In this document: positions 11,614 to 22,353 of the stretch, piece after piece
Layout: every line of letters begins with the position of its first letter
Numbering within the stretch: position 1 is the first letter of the stretch
Origin: Pseudomonadota bacterium
Lineage (GTDB): Bacteria; Myxococcota_A; Polyangia; GCA-2747355
Reading direction: 5' to 3'
NCBI GenBank assembly: GCA_016711215.1
Contig: JADJTL010000002.1
Span: 682,001-746,000 of the forward strand
Length of the DNA stretch: 64,000 nucleotides
The notes under the pieces: generated by a model
The model's database searches: none
The model's input: only the letters and a program-made list of their open reading frames with translations
Told to the model about the DNA's origin: nothing
Made by a program: the position numbers and the translations under genes

Positions 11614-11718
11614 TCTCTTCGCTACGAGCCGCCTCCCGGGGACGATCGAGATCCACGGTTGGCGGCGATCCTGGGTTCGCCGGATACCGGAGGCCCCTGG
11701 GCTGTGGAGGAGGATGTC

Positions 11719-13374
11719 ATGAGGATCTGCAACAGGGACTCCAGACGCAGACGCTGGGGCACGCTGGCTGCCACGCTGACGCTGGCCGCGCTCGGCGCCT
11801 GCGGCGGCGCGGGCAACACGCTGGAGCCGCTCGGCTTCGCCCAACTCACCCTCCTCGAGTTCGATACCCGCGACATCACGATGCGCTACACGGATCCCAG
11901 TGGCTATGCGATCCAGACGGCGAAGATCCGCTGCGATCTCGTCGGCTTCAGCAACGGGGCGTTGCTCGAGAGCCGCGTCGGCGTGACCGATTTCGAGGGC
12001 AAGGCGCGCTTCACGCTGCGCGCACGTAGCGCGACGACCTTCAAGATCGTCTGCACCGCCGACGGCGCCGGCTCCAAGGCCAATGTGCCCGTGTTCATCT
12101 CCAAGGAGAACGGCGGCCAGCTCAAGGTCCAGATCAGCCGCAACGCTGCTGCCTCCTCGCTCGTCGCGACGGTCAAGCTGATCGAGAATTATCCGTGCGC
12201 CGGCTTCGACCCGTTGCGCTCGCCGGCCGCCAGCGCGCTGGTGCCGAGCTCGACGCGCGAAAACGTCGAGCTGAGCAACGCCGGCGTCGAGGTCAAGTTC
12301 GCCGGACTGCGCCCGGCCACGCAATACAGTATCGTCGGCTTCGGCCAGAGCGACGGCCAGACGGTGGCCGCGGGCTGTGTCGACGGTCTCTCGCTGACCC
12401 AGGCGGCGATCGACAACAACGTGATGATCACCGCCGTCGTCCGACTCGACGATTGGACGCCGGAGATCAGCGGCAACGCCCTCGCGATCACCACGCAGCT
12501 GACCACGGCGCCGCCGGCGTTGAGGGCCGTGGCCGGCTTCTACACGCGCCTCTCCGACGGCGACAACGATCCGGCCGACGAGCTGCTCGGGCGGACCCTT
12601 TCGCAGATGACGGGTGTGACGGCCACGCTGGTCCAGATGTACCGCTCGCAGATCGCCATGCTGCTCAGCTCGCCGGCCGAGCGAGCGGGGCGCGATCAGC
12701 TGCGCAAGATGGCGCTGGCGTTGAGTCAGGTCGCCAACCTGCAGCTCCATTCACAGATGCAGATTCGGGACGAGTCGGTCAGCTCCGATGGCTTCATCAC
12801 CGGCGATCTGTCGATTCTGCACACCTTCCTGCGCTTCAGCGCGCAGGTCGGGGGCCAGTCGAGGAGCTACGAGCTGGAGCCCGCTCAGCGCACCCCGCGG
12901 GTGGCGACGCTACAGCATACCCAGGCCGATCGGATCTCGATCGGCGCGCATACGATGACGCTGCCAGTCGCCGACACGGTGGTGGGTGGGCTGATGCTCG
13001 AGAACCTCGGCAGCGCCAACCTCGAGGATGCGCTGGGCTCGATGGTGCGCTGCGACCGGCTGGCCACCGCCGTGACCGAGATCATCAACAAGAACTTCTA
13101 CGTCGGGATGCTCGGCTTCAGCGGGCTGATCGACCTCGGCGCCACGCTGCTGACCTCGGCTGCAATCGCCGACCTCTGCAACACCCAGGTCAAGCAGATG
13201 GTGGCCGAGCTCAAGTACCAGCTCGACCTGGGGCTCTACGAGGCGCACCTCTACGACGAGATCACGCTGCAGGGCACTGCCGGCGTGTTGATGGAGCCCG
13301 ACGGTCAGACGATCAAGAAGCTCGCCAGCGGTGAGTGGACCGGCGTCGGCAGCTTCAGTGGGGAGCGGCTGTGA
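11719..13374 (+). CDS. Lipoprotein of an unnamed family, paralogue 1
   Basis: 551 residues. The start at 11719 is chosen over an upstream alternative because GGAGGAGG precedes it and it opens a signal peptide with lipobox 'LGAC'. The family is unknown to me. It has an N-terminal beta-rich, carrier-like domain ('LLEFDTRDITMRYTD', 'KIRCDLVGFSNGALL', 'VTDFEGKARFTLRA'), a middle region with 'YPCAGFDPLRSP' and 'GFYTRLSDGDNDPADELL', and a C-terminus ending 'DGQTIKKLASGEWTGVGSFS'. All these blocks recur in the protein at 20392-22077. Its stop overlaps the GTG start of the VWA protein (GTGA), so the two products are probably made together at the cell envelope. Confidence 0.8.
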   Translation: MRICNRDSRRRRWGTLAATLTLAALGACGGAGNTLEPLGFAQLTLLEFDTRDITMRYTDPSGYAIQTAKIRCDLVGFSNGALLESRVGVTDFEGKARFTLRARSATTFKIVCTADGAGSKANVPVFISKENGGQLKVQISRNAAASSLVATVKLIENYPCAGFDPLRSPAASALVPSSTRENVELSNAGVEVKFAGLRPATQYSIVGFGQSDGQTVAAGCVDGLSLTQAAIDNNVMITAVVRLDDWTPEISGNALAITTQLTTAPPALRAVAGFYTRLSDGDNDPADELLGRTLSQMTGVTATLVQMYRSQIAMLLSSPAERAGRDQLRKMALALSQVANLQLHSQMQIRDESVSSDGFITGDLSILHTFLRFSAQVGGQSRSYELEPAQRTPRVATLQHTQADRISIGAHTMTLPVADTVVGGLMLENLGSANLEDALGSMVRCDRLATAVTEIINKNFYVGMLGFSGLIDLGATLLTSAAIADLCNTQVKQMVAELKYQLDLGLYEAHLYDEITLQGTAGVLMEPDGQTIKKLASGEWTGVGSFSGERL

Positions 13375-14600
13375 AGCGCGTCGAAGGGGGCCGCGGGCCG
13401 CGCTCGCAGCGGGCGCGGGGCGGGTCGGCGCCGGCCGCGCTGCGCCAGCGGCTGGTGGTCGCGGCAGCGCTCGCCGCCACGCTCCTCGCCGCCACGTCCT
13501 GCGGTCCGGGCGTGATCGCCGAGTTGGGCGCTCCCCGCGCCAGCAAGGAGATCTGCGGCGACGGGCGCGACAACGATCTGGACTCCGCGGTCGATTGTGC
13601 CGACCCGGACTGCGCGGGCGGACCCGGCTGCGGGGTGATCACGGCAGGCCTCGGGATGCCGCTTCAGCCCCCCTGGGCGAGCTGCGGCGAGCTCGAGGGC
13701 GATCGCGGCCACACGCCGGTGGATATGATCTGGGCCGTCGACGGCTCGGCCAGCATGGATGACGAGATCGCGAAGGTCGTCCACAACATCAACAACTTCG
13801 CAACCTACATGCTCGGGCTGCGCGCGGACCTGCATCTCGTGATGCTGGGCGACAAGCAGTCGGGTGGCCGGGAGCAGCTCTGCGTGCCTCCGCCTTTCGG
13901 CGGGCCAGACTGCCAGGACGGTCTGCGTTACCGTCACATTCAGCGCTACGTCGGCAACGACGCCCTGCGCCAGATCCTCCAGCTCTACCCCGAGTACAGC
14001 TACTTCTTGCGGCCGAACGCCAAGAAGGTGCTGGTGATCGTCAGCGACTCCAACGCGGACGGCGTGACGCCCGATTGGTTCGACCAGGAGCTGCGCGCCC
14101 TGGGCGGCGGCACGATGTTCAACACCTATGTCGTCCACAGCATCGTTGGCTATGGTGAGCGCAGCTCGCTCGGCCATCCACGCGGCTGCCCGAGCGCGGC
14201 GGCAGAAGGCACGACCTACCTCGCGCTCAGCGACAAGACCGGCGGCACGAAGTTCTCGATCTGCGCTTCGTTCTGGGATCAGGCGGGCGAGGGCCTGCCG
14301 AGTGGCATCTTCGGCGAGCTGGGGCGCAGCGTGGCCGGTCTGGTCGACATCCCCTGCCGCTATGCGCTGCCCACCCTCGACGGTGATCGCGGCATCAACA
14401 CGGCGCAGATCCAGGTCAACGCCGAGGGCGACGGTGGTTGGGCCCTGGTGCCGCAACACGCCGACGGCTCGGCCTGTAGCGCCAACGCGCCGGGTTGGTA
14501 CCTCGACAACAACGCTGTGCGCATCTGCCCCTCGGTCTGCAAGGCGCTCTCGGTGGCGCAGCTCAAGCTGCTCTTCGGCTGCACCGACCTCGTACGCTAG
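13371..14600 (+). CDS. VWA-domain lipoprotein with CGDGxDND motif
   Basis: 409 residues from a GTG that overlaps the previous stop; GGGGAG lies just upstream. After a basic N-terminus there is a hydrophobic segment ending 'LAATSC', a plausible though imperfect lipobox. Next comes 'EICGDGRDNDLDSAVDCADPDC', a Cys/Asp motif common in myxobacterial surface proteins, then a von Willebrand A domain with the metal-ion-dependent adhesion site 'VDGSASM' (DxSxS intact) near residue 123. Such proteins bind ligands through a divalent metal. The coupling to the upstream lipoprotein suggests they form a complex on the outer membrane. Its stop overlaps that of the convergent hydrogenase protease gene within a shared CTAG. 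Confidence 0.8.
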   Translation: MKRVEGGRGPRSQRARGGSAPAALRQRLVVAAALAATLLAATSCGPGVIAELGAPRASKEICGDGRDNDLDSAVDCADPDCAGGPGCGVITAGLGMPLQPPWASCGELEGDRGHTPVDMIWAVDGSASMDDEIAKVVHNINNFATYMLGLRADLHLVMLGDKQSGGREQLCVPPPFGGPDCQDGLRYRHIQRYVGNDALRQILQLYPEYSYFLRPNAKKVLVIVSDSNADGVTPDWFDQELRALGGGTMFNTYVVHSIVGYGERSSLGHPRGCPSAAAEGTTYLALSDKTGGTKFSICASFWDQAGEGLPSGIFGELGRSVAGLVDIPCRYALPTLDGDRGINTAQIQVNAEGDGGWALVPQHADGSACSANAPGWYLDNNAVRICPSVCKALSVAQLKLLFGCTDLVR

Positions 14601-15076
14601 CTTTCTGTCCTAGCGCTTTCCGTCGCCGCGCGTTCGAGCCGCCCGAGCAGCGCCACGAGCTGTAGCGCCCCCTCGCGCACCGCCGCGCATGCAAAGCCGG
14701 AGAGCTCAGCGCCGTAGGGGAACGCCCGCGCCGGCAGGCGACAGAGCCAAGCCGCGCCGGTGAAGCCATAGAGCTGGCGCGCGAGGGCGATGAGGATGGC
14801 CGGGCTCAGGTCATGGCTGAGCAGGTGGCCCTCGCCGCGACGCAGCGGCGTCGCCAGCAGCGGCTCGAGCGTCACGTCGCTAGCGGCGACGTCCGCGTCG
14901 AGGATCACCACGACCCGCGCCGCGGCGATCGTCTCGGCGAGCTCGGGTGTTAGACCGGGGACGGCGATCGACTGCAGGTCTGCGCGCGCCCCGAGCTGGT
15001 CGAGCACCGCCGCCGCTACCCCGTCGTCGCCGCGCAGGACGTTGCCCACGGCGATCAAGAGGGTGGACGCCGCCAT
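14597..15076 (-). CDS. hoxW: [NiFe] hydrogenase maturation endopeptidase (HoxW/HyaD family)
   Basis: 159-residue protease that removes the C-terminal extension of the HoxH precursor after nickel insertion. The N-terminal 'LLIAVGNVLRGDDGVAAAV' contains the GNxLxxDDG motif with the nickel-sensing acidic residues. Further signatures are 'ILDADVAA' and 'LSHDLSP', where the His matches the family metal ligand. It is the last gene of the hox operon, 11 bp after hoxH. The exact subtype name is inferred from operon position. Confidence 0.88.
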   Translation of the reverse strand: MAASTLLIAVGNVLRGDDGVAAAVLDQLGARADLQSIAVPGLTPELAETIAAARVVVILDADVAASDVTLEPLLATPLRRGEGHLLSHDLSPAILIALARQLYGFTGAAWLCRLPARAFPYGAELSGFACAAVREGALQLVALLGRLERAATESARTES

Positions 15077-15087
15077 GCGCTCGCGCC

Positions 15088-16521
15088 TCAGTTGCGCGCG
15101 ACGCGCTCGAGCAACTGGCCCTGCTGGTCGCGGAGCTCGAGGATCAGCGGCATCTGGCCGAGCGCATGCGTCGAGCAGGAGAGGCAGGGGTCGTAGCAGC
15201 GGATGGCATGCTCGACGCGGTTCAACATCCCCTCGGCCGGGGTCTGTCCGCGCACGAAGCGCAGCGCGCTCTGCTTGACCGCCTGATTCATCGCCAGGTT
15301 GTTCTGCGCCGTGGCGATCAGCAGGTTGGCCGTGACGATGCGTCCCTGCTCGTCGACCCGGTAGTGATGAAAGAGCGTGCCCCGCGGCGCCTCGCTCACG
15401 CCGATGCCCTCCTGGTGATTGAGCATCGCCTTGGCGCGCACGTGCGTGTCCAGCAGGGAGGGGTCGTCCAAGAGCGCCTCGATGCGCTCGACGGCGTGGA
15501 CCATCTCGATCAGCCGCGCCCAGTGGTAGTGGAAGGAGGCGCAGACGGTGCCAGCGGCATCCCCTGCATGATGGCGCAGCTCGCGCAGCTCCCGATCGGC
15601 GCGCGGCGTCCCGGCGGTCCTGGCGACGTTCAGCCGCGCCAGCGGCCCGACCCGATACATGCCGCCCGGGTAGCCCAGCGGCTTGTAGAACGGGTTCTTG
15701 ATGAAGGTATAGGCCTCCGAGGCCTCGCCGAGATAGGTCGCGTAGCGCTGCGGCGACAGCCCGTCGGCGACGATGTTGCCCTCGCCATCGACGAGGCGGA
15801 GCGCGCCCTCGTAGTACTCGAGCTGGCCATCCTCATCGATCATCCCGAGGAAGAGCGAGGGGAAGTCGCCGAGGTGCTCGACCTCTTCGCGGAAGCCGTC
15901 GAGCAGCGGGCGGAAGCGCGCGCGCGCCAGCTCCAGCGTCGCATAGGCCTCGGGCAGCCAAGCGCGGGCCTCGTCGCGCGCGGCGAGCGGAAAGGCCTGA
16001 TTGACGCCGCCAGGGGCCGACCAGGGCGGATGGACGCGGCGTCCGCCGAGCAGCTCGATCAGGCGCTGCCCGAACTGACGCAGCCGAATACCGCGGCGCG
16101 CGAACTCGGGGTCGGCGGCGGCCAGGCCGAAGATGTGGCGCGTCGCCGGGTCGGCGTCGAAGCCAAGCAGCAGATCGGGCCCCGAGAGGTGGAAGAAGCT
16201 CAGCGCATGCGACTGCAAGAGCTGGGCGTAGTTCGCCAGACGACGCTGGGCCACCGCCGCTGGCGGGATGTCGACGCCGAGCAGGCGATCGCCGGCCTTG
16301 GAGCTGGCGAGGATGTGGCTCACCGGACAGATACCGCAGACGCGCGCCATCAGCCCGGGCATCTCCTCGAAGGGTCGCCCCTCGCAGAGCTTCTCGAAGC
16401 CGCGGAACTCGGTCACATGAAAGCGCGCGTCGCGCACCGTGCCGTCGTCGTCGAGCTCGATCGTGACCTTGGCGTGGCCCTCGATCCGCGAGACTGGGTC
16501 GATCAGCAGTCGACGTGCCAT
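15088..16521 (-). CDS. hoxH: NAD-reducing [NiFe] hydrogenase large subunit HoxH
   Basis: Carries the NiFe(CN)2CO active site. The 477-residue protein has 'DPVSRIEGHAKV' at the N-terminus, the proximal nickel ligands in 'RVCGICPVSH' near residues 60-69, and the distal ligands in 'DPCLSCSTH' near the C-terminus. After that His there is a ~25-residue tail ('ALGQMPLILELRDQQ...'), which is the expected cleavable extension, so this is a protease-dependent enzyme. Length fits group 3d HoxH. One base separates it from hoxY. Confidence 0.95.
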   Translation of the reverse strand: MARRLLIDPVSRIEGHAKVTIELDDDGTVRDARFHVTEFRGFEKLCEGRPFEEMPGLMARVCGICPVSHILASSKAGDRLLGVDIPPAAVAQRRLANYAQLLQSHALSFFHLSGPDLLLGFDADPATRHIFGLAAADPEFARRGIRLRQFGQRLIELLGGRRVHPPWSAPGGVNQAFPLAARDEARAWLPEAYATLELARARFRPLLDGFREEVEHLGDFPSLFLGMIDEDGQLEYYEGALRLVDGEGNIVADGLSPQRYATYLGEASEAYTFIKNPFYKPLGYPGGMYRVGPLARLNVARTAGTPRADRELRELRHHAGDAAGTVCASFHYHWARLIEMVHAVERIEALLDDPSLLDTHVRAKAMLNHQEGIGVSEAPRGTLFHHYRVDEQGRIVTANLLIATAQNNLAMNQAVKQSALRFVRGQTPAEGMLNRVEHAIRCYDPCLSCSTHALGQMPLILELRDQQGQLLERVARN

Positions 16522-16522
16522 C

Positions 16523-17095
16523 TCAACCGAACCTCCGCGTCAGCTCCGGCGTGCGTCCCTCGAGCAACGCCACCACCAGGTCGAAGATGCGGTCGGCGGC
16601 GGGCGGACAGCCCTGCAGAAAGTGATCGACCCTGACGAGCTCGTGCAGCGGTCGCACGCGGGGGAGCAGCCGCGGCACGACGCCATCGCCGCCCAGGGGT
16701 AGACCGGCGACCACCGTCGCCGACTGACGATAGACGCAGTCGAGCACGTCCTCGACCGCGAAGAGGTTGCGCATCGCCGTGACGTTGCCGGTGACGGCGC
16801 AGTCGCCGAAGGCGACCAGCACCTTGCTCCGCGCGCGCACGCGCAGCAGCACCTCGAGGTTATCCTCGTTGGCGACCGCACCCTCGACCAGCGTGATGTC
16901 GGCCGGGGGGAAGTCCTTGAAGTCGGTCAGCGGCGAGGCGCCGAGCTCGACGCGCTCGGCCAGCGCGAGCAGTCGCTCGTCGAGATCGAGGAAAGACATA
17001 TGGCAGCCAGAACAGCCGCCGAGCCAGACCGTCGCCAGGCGGGGTTTCCCCGCGCGGTTCACGCTCGCCGGTGCTGCGCTTGTTTGCGCGCTCAT
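16523..17095 (-). CDS. hoxY: NAD-reducing [NiFe] hydrogenase small subunit HoxY
   Basis: Holds the proximal [4Fe-4S] cluster next to the NiFe site. The start at 17095 is preferred over earlier ones because it overlaps the hoxU stop (ATGA) and gives a 190-residue protein of normal HoxY length with no twin-arginine signal, as expected for a cytoplasmic enzyme. Cluster ligands are visible in 'WLGGCSGCHMSFLDLD', 'FGDCAVTGNV' and 'LQGCPPAAD'. Confidence 0.94.
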   Translation of the reverse strand: MSAQTSAAPASVNRAGKPRLATVWLGGCSGCHMSFLDLDERLLALAERVELGASPLTDFKDFPPADITLVEGAVANEDNLEVLLRVRARSKVLVAFGDCAVTGNVTAMRNLFAVEDVLDCVYRQSATVVAGLPLGGDGVVPRLLPRVRPLHELVRVDHFLQGCPPAADRIFDLVVALLEGRTPELTRRFG

Positions 17096-17807
17096 TTGCG
17101 AATCCATTGGTGCTGCGCGCGGGCGGTGACGATGTACTGCAGGAAGGCGCGGTTCTTGGTCATCTCGCCGACGCTCGAGCCCTTGGCGAAGAGCGCGCCG
17201 GTCGGGCAGACCTGGACGCACTTTCCGCAGCTGGTGCAGCTCTCAGCGGAACCCCAGCTCTGGCCCAGATCGGCGATCAGGCGCAAGCTGGCGCCGCGCC
17301 CGGCGACATCCCAGGTATGCGCCCCCTCGACCTCATCGCAGACGCGCATGCAGCGCCGGCAGAAGACGCAGCGGTTGAGGTCGAGCGCGAAGCGCGGGTG
17401 GCTGGCGTCGACCTGACGGCGCGGGTGTTGATAGCTGACGCGAACGTGGTCGATCCCCAGGCTCGTCGCCAGGTCCTGCAGCTCGCAGTGACCGTTGGAG
17501 ACGCAGACCGCGCAGACGTGGTTGCCCTCGGCGAAGAGCAGCTCGACGATCAGCTTGCGATGGGCGTGCAGCCGGGCGCTGTCGGTGCGCACGACCATCC
17601 CCTCCTCGACCTCGGTCATGCAGGCGGGCTGCAGCCGCGGGCGCTCGTCGATCTCGACCAGACAGAGGCGACAGGCGCCGAGCTCGGAGAGGCCGCCGAT
17701 GTGGCAGAGGCGCGGGATCTGGATGCCGGCCTCCCAGGCGGCGCCGAAAACCGACGTGCCTGCCACGCCCGTCACCATCTTGCCGTCAATGGTCAGCGTC
17801 TTGACGC

Positions 17808-17811
<4 letters not shown>
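17092..17811 (-). CDS. hoxU: Hydrogenase diaphorase subunit HoxU (NuoG-like iron-sulfur protein)
   Basis: Electron-transfer subunit of 239 residues linking the hydrogenase and diaphorase modules. It has an N-terminal [2Fe-2S] ferredoxin domain ('CHIGGLSELGACRLC', then 'PAC'), the His-Cys3 site ('HVCAVCVSNGHC'), and two [4Fe-4S] sets in 'RCVFCRRCMRVC' and 'CTSCGKCVQVCPTGAL'. This is the full HoxU complement. It overlaps hoxF and hoxY by four bases each. Confidence 0.95.
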
Positions 17812-19450
<1,639 letters not shown>

Positions 19451-19454
<4 letters not shown>

Positions 19455-19978
19455 GCTGGAAGTCCGATCGCGTCGAGCGCCACCTCGAGCTGGGCGGGGG
19501 TTACGCGCGGCAGGATGCGGCCGTCGACCACCACGGCCGGTGCCAGGCCGCAGGAGCCGATGCAGCGCGCCGATTGGACGCTGAACTGCGCTGGCCCCTC
19601 GTCGTCGGCGTCCTTCGCCGCAGCGCAGGCACAGCGGCGGCGCTCGAGGGTCTCGAGCAGCTGCGGTGCGCCCGCCACGTAGCAGGCGGTGCCCAGACAG
19701 ACCACGGCCGTATGTTGCGCTTTGGGTTCGAGCGAGAAGAAGTTGTAGAAGGTGGCGACGCCGAGCACCCGGCTCGGTGGCAGCTTGAGTTTGAGGGCCA
19801 CCTCGCGCAGCAGCTCGGGACTGAGGTGTCCGAAGAGCTCTTGCGCCGTGTGCAACACCTCGATCAGCGCGTGGCCAGCATAGCCCTGGCGCGACATCGC
19901 GCGCTCGAAGAACTTCTGCCGGTTGTCCCTGACTCCGCCTGCGGCGAGCTCGGCGGTGTTGCGGAGGGGGCGTGTCAT
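19451..19978 (-). CDS. hoxE: Hydrogenase diaphorase subunit HoxE (NuoE-like)
   Basis: First gene of the hydrogenase operon, 175 residues. A thioredoxin-fold [2Fe-2S] protein with ligands in 'CLGTACYVAGAP' and 'CIGSCGLAPAV'. The preceding helical region ('GYAGHALIEVLHTAQELFGHL') is typical of NuoE. A GGAGG site sits just upstream of the ATG. Presence of HoxE places the enzyme with the five-subunit HoxEFUYH type (group 3d). No hyp maturation genes are in the window, so metallocentre assembly must be encoded elsewhere. Confidence 0.94.
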
Positions 19979-20391
19979 CGAGCCTCCAGCGCTCGCGTCG
20001 AGTGGGCCGCGCGAGCGGCGACGAGCATAGCGCCTACGGGGCTTTTTGTCCCGGCCCGCCCGTGCCCCGGCCGCCCTGCGTGCGGGAAGCTCGCGCCGCC
20101 CTGGCTAGCGCGCTCGCCAGCTCGCCCTGAGCCCCCTTTCTGGCGTGAACCAGGCGCACTCTCGCGAGCTTAGCGGATCCGGCTGGGGATCCGGCCGGCA
20201 CGCGCCGACGGTCGGTGAGTTGGCCGCCTTGAGCACATAACTAACTGTGATTGCTTTGTTCATCGATTGGACCAGCGATTGCATATCCAGGGAGGAGCAG
20301 TGGCCGGCGAAGGCGCGGGGAGCGCAGCCGGCTCCAACCCATGGCCCCGCGGCACGACCAAGCGACGTGCGCGGCGGCTCAGGAGGTCGCC
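19979..20391. promoter_or_regulatory. 413-bp divergent spacer between hoxE and the lipoprotein paralogue
   Basis: Expected to hold the hox promoter (toward hoxE) and the promoter of the gene at 20392. It includes an AT-rich stretch (about 20231-20290), a near-duplicate ggatccgg motif at about 20175-20195, and a copy of the CGATTGCAT element. I see no clear sigma54 or sigma70 box for hox. Confidence 0.5.
20276..20284 (+). promoter_or_regulatory. Shared upstream element CGATTGCAT (copy 2)
   Basis: Identical 9-mer at almost the same distance (108 bp) from the start codon as the copy upstream of the paralogue at 11719. Confidence 0.3.
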
Positions 20392-22077
20392 ATGATCAGG
20401 CGAGCAAGTGGCAAAGGCTGGCGCGGGAGTGTGGCCCTGATCGGTCTCGTGTCGCTGGTTGCGGTGCAGCTTGGCTGCAGCAACGACGACAACGAGATCG
20501 AGCCCTACGGCTTCACCACCCTGAACATGCTCGAGTTCGAGACTCGAGAGGTCATGTTCCGCTACTCGAACGACGCCAACCTGCCCGTCGGCAACGCCAA
20601 GCTGCGCTGCGACCTCAAGGGCTTCAGCAACGGCGCGTTGCTCGATCGCCGCGTCACCCTGACCGATGCCAGCGGCGTCGGTCGGCTGACGATCAAGGCC
20701 AAGTACGCCAGCACCTTTCGCATCGAATGCGACGCCGAGGATGCGCGCGAGAAGGTGTCGATCGCCGTCTACGTCGCCAAGGAGTTCGGCGGCCGCCTGC
20801 GGGTGGTCATCTCGCGCAACTCCGCCGCACAGGCGCTGACGGCGCAGGTGATGGTCGTGGAGAATCTCCCCTGTGTCGCCTTCGACCCGCTGCGGCCGCC
20901 GGCGCCAAGCGGTGACATCCCGAACGCGAACGTGCCGGGCGTGCCCCTCGACGCCAACGCCGCGACGCTCAACTTCGTCGGACTGCGTCCGAGCGTGGTC
21001 TACTCGGTGGTGGCGATTGGCAAGCTCGGCGAGCAGATCGTGGCCGGCGGCTGTCGCGACCAGCTCTCGATGAACCAGGACCAGATCGATCGCACGACGC
21101 CGCTGACGACCACGGTCGAGCTCGAGGATTTCGTCGCCGTGCCGCCCGACCCGAGCGCGCTCGTCCTGACGACGCTCTTCGACTTCCAGCCGGTCGTGCT
21201 GCGCGGCCTCGGGGGCCTGCTCGAGCGGATGTCTGACGGGGTCAACGACCCCGCCGACTATCTCCTGATGCGCATGCAGCTACGCGACAACAACGGGCTG
21301 ATGGGCAAGCTGCTGGCTGCCTACCGCTCGGAGGTGGCGACCTTGCTGGCACGCGACGCCACCGCCAGCGCCAACCGCATGAGTCTGCGGCGCATCGCGA
21401 CCTCGCTGCAGAACGCCAGCAACATCCAGCTCCATACGACGATGCTGATTCGCGATGAGCTGACGCAGGACAACGGCACACCGCGCGGCCAGCTGACGGC
21501 GACGCATAAGTTCTTCAAGTTCACGGCCGATCTCGGCGCTGGGACGCAGCGCGACTTCTTCCTGCGCGACGGACAGCGCGTCTTCGGGGGCACCACGCTG
21601 CCGCGCCTCGAGGCGACCACGACGATCACGCTGCAGCAGGCGGACCGCATCAGCATCGCGCCCCATGAGCTGACCTTGCCAATCGCCGACGCGATCCTCG
21701 GCAACCTGCTGCTCGAGCAGTTCGGTACCGCTCGCTTCGATCAGGTGATCCAGCAGTCCGTGCAGTGCAGCAACGTCGCGACGGTCGTCGATCGGTGGAT
21801 CAACTCGAACGTCGTCCGGCTGCAGAACATCATTGGCCTGGGCGTCAGCGCGCTGACCCGCATCTTCATCTCGGGGCTCTGCGAGGACGCGATCCAGGAC
21901 GTGGCGTTGGAGGTCCAGCAGGAGCTGATGCGCGATCTGCAGGCCGCCCGCATCGATGAGACGCTGAAGCTCGAGGGCTCTGCCGGCGTCCTGCGCGCCG
22001 CCGACGGTCGCACGATCGACCGCCTCAATGCCGGCTCCTGGGTCGGGATCGGCTCCTTCTCCGGCCGCCGCCAGTAG
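20392..22077 (+). CDS. Lipoprotein of an unnamed family, paralogue 2
   Basis: 561 residues, ATG at 20392 preceded by AGGAGGT. The signal peptide ends with the lipobox 'LGCSNDD'. It aligns along its whole length with the protein at 11719-13374: 'MLEFETREVMFRYS', 'KLRCDLKGFSNGALLDRR', 'LPCVAFDPLRPP', 'ERMSDGVNDPADYLL', 'NIQLHTTMLIRDE', 'QADRISIAPHELTLPIAD' and the C-terminal 'DGRTIDRLNAGSWVGIGSFS'. No known domain is recognised. Unlike paralogue 1 it has no VWA gene behind it; a convergent anti-sigma gene follows. Confidence 0.8.
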   Translation: MIRRASGKGWRGSVALIGLVSLVAVQLGCSNDDNEIEPYGFTTLNMLEFETREVMFRYSNDANLPVGNAKLRCDLKGFSNGALLDRRVTLTDASGVGRLTIKAKYASTFRIECDAEDAREKVSIAVYVAKEFGGRLRVVISRNSAAQALTAQVMVVENLPCVAFDPLRPPAPSGDIPNANVPGVPLDANAATLNFVGLRPSVVYSVVAIGKLGEQIVAGGCRDQLSMNQDQIDRTTPLTTTVELEDFVAVPPDPSALVLTTLFDFQPVVLRGLGGLLERMSDGVNDPADYLLMRMQLRDNNGLMGKLLAAYRSEVATLLARDATASANRMSLRRIATSLQNASNIQLHTTMLIRDELTQDNGTPRGQLTATHKFFKFTADLGAGTQRDFFLRDGQRVFGGTTLPRLEATTTITLQQADRISIAPHELTLPIADAILGNLLLEQFGTARFDQVIQQSVQCSNVATVVDRWINSNVVRLQNIIGLGVSALTRIFISGLCEDAIQDVALEVQQELMRDLQAARIDETLKLEGSAGVLRAADGRTIDRLNAGSWVGIGSFSGRRQ

Positions 22078-22098
22078 CAGGCCGCCCCGCGGCGGCGC

Positions 22099-22353
22099 TC
22101 AGTCGCTCTCGCGGGGCCGCAGGCTGCGGAGGCGCGCGCAGAGCTCGTCGCGCATCTCGGCTGGCATCCTCTCCGCGGGCAGCTCGCTAAGCGTTCGGCG
22201 GAGCGCCTGAATCGTCAGGCGCATCTGCCGCAAGTAGCGGCGGCACGACCTGCATAGCGCGAGGTGCATGCGGAAACGCAGGCGCTGCCCGAAGGACATG
22301 CGCCCTTCGAGGTAGTCGGTGATGACCTCGGTCAGCTCCTTGCAAGTCAGCAT
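22099..22353 (-). CDS. Short zinc-finger anti-sigma factor
   Basis: 84 residues with no transmembrane segment. The zinc-binding anti-sigma motif H-x3-C-x2-C is seen as 'HLALCRSC' near residues 30-37, with an upstream Cys at position 4 ('MLTCKEL'). It starts inside the stop of the ECF sigma gene (TGATG), the usual arrangement for a sigma/anti-sigma pair. Thiol or metal chemistry at the zinc site often controls release of the sigma factor in this family; the signal here is inferred to be metal or oxidative stress from the neighbouring gene set. Confidence 0.85.
   Translation of the reverse strand: MLTCKELTEVITDYLEGRMSFGQRLRFRMHLALCRSCRRYLRQMRLTIQALRRTLSELPAERMPAEMRDELCARLRSLRPRESD

Larger units (their letters stand above)
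11332..11718. other. 387-bp spacer upstream of the first paralogous lipoprotein
   Basis: No convincing gene. It contains an inverted repeat just after the preceding stop, an AT-rich patch around 11480-11510 that stands out against the GC-rich surroundings, and a 9-bp element also present upstream of the paralogue at 20392. It probably carries the promoter for the lipoprotein/VWA pair. Confidence 0.5.

Noticed and set aside
14947..16635. A 562-codon frame antisense to hoxH.
   Set aside because: hoxH on the other strand has all nickel ligands and fits its operon; the antisense translation is an Arg/Gly/Val-rich artefact.
19574..20173. A 199-codon plus-strand frame opposite hoxE and into the spacer.
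   Set aside because: Mostly antisense to hoxE, no ribosome-binding site, no recognisable protein.
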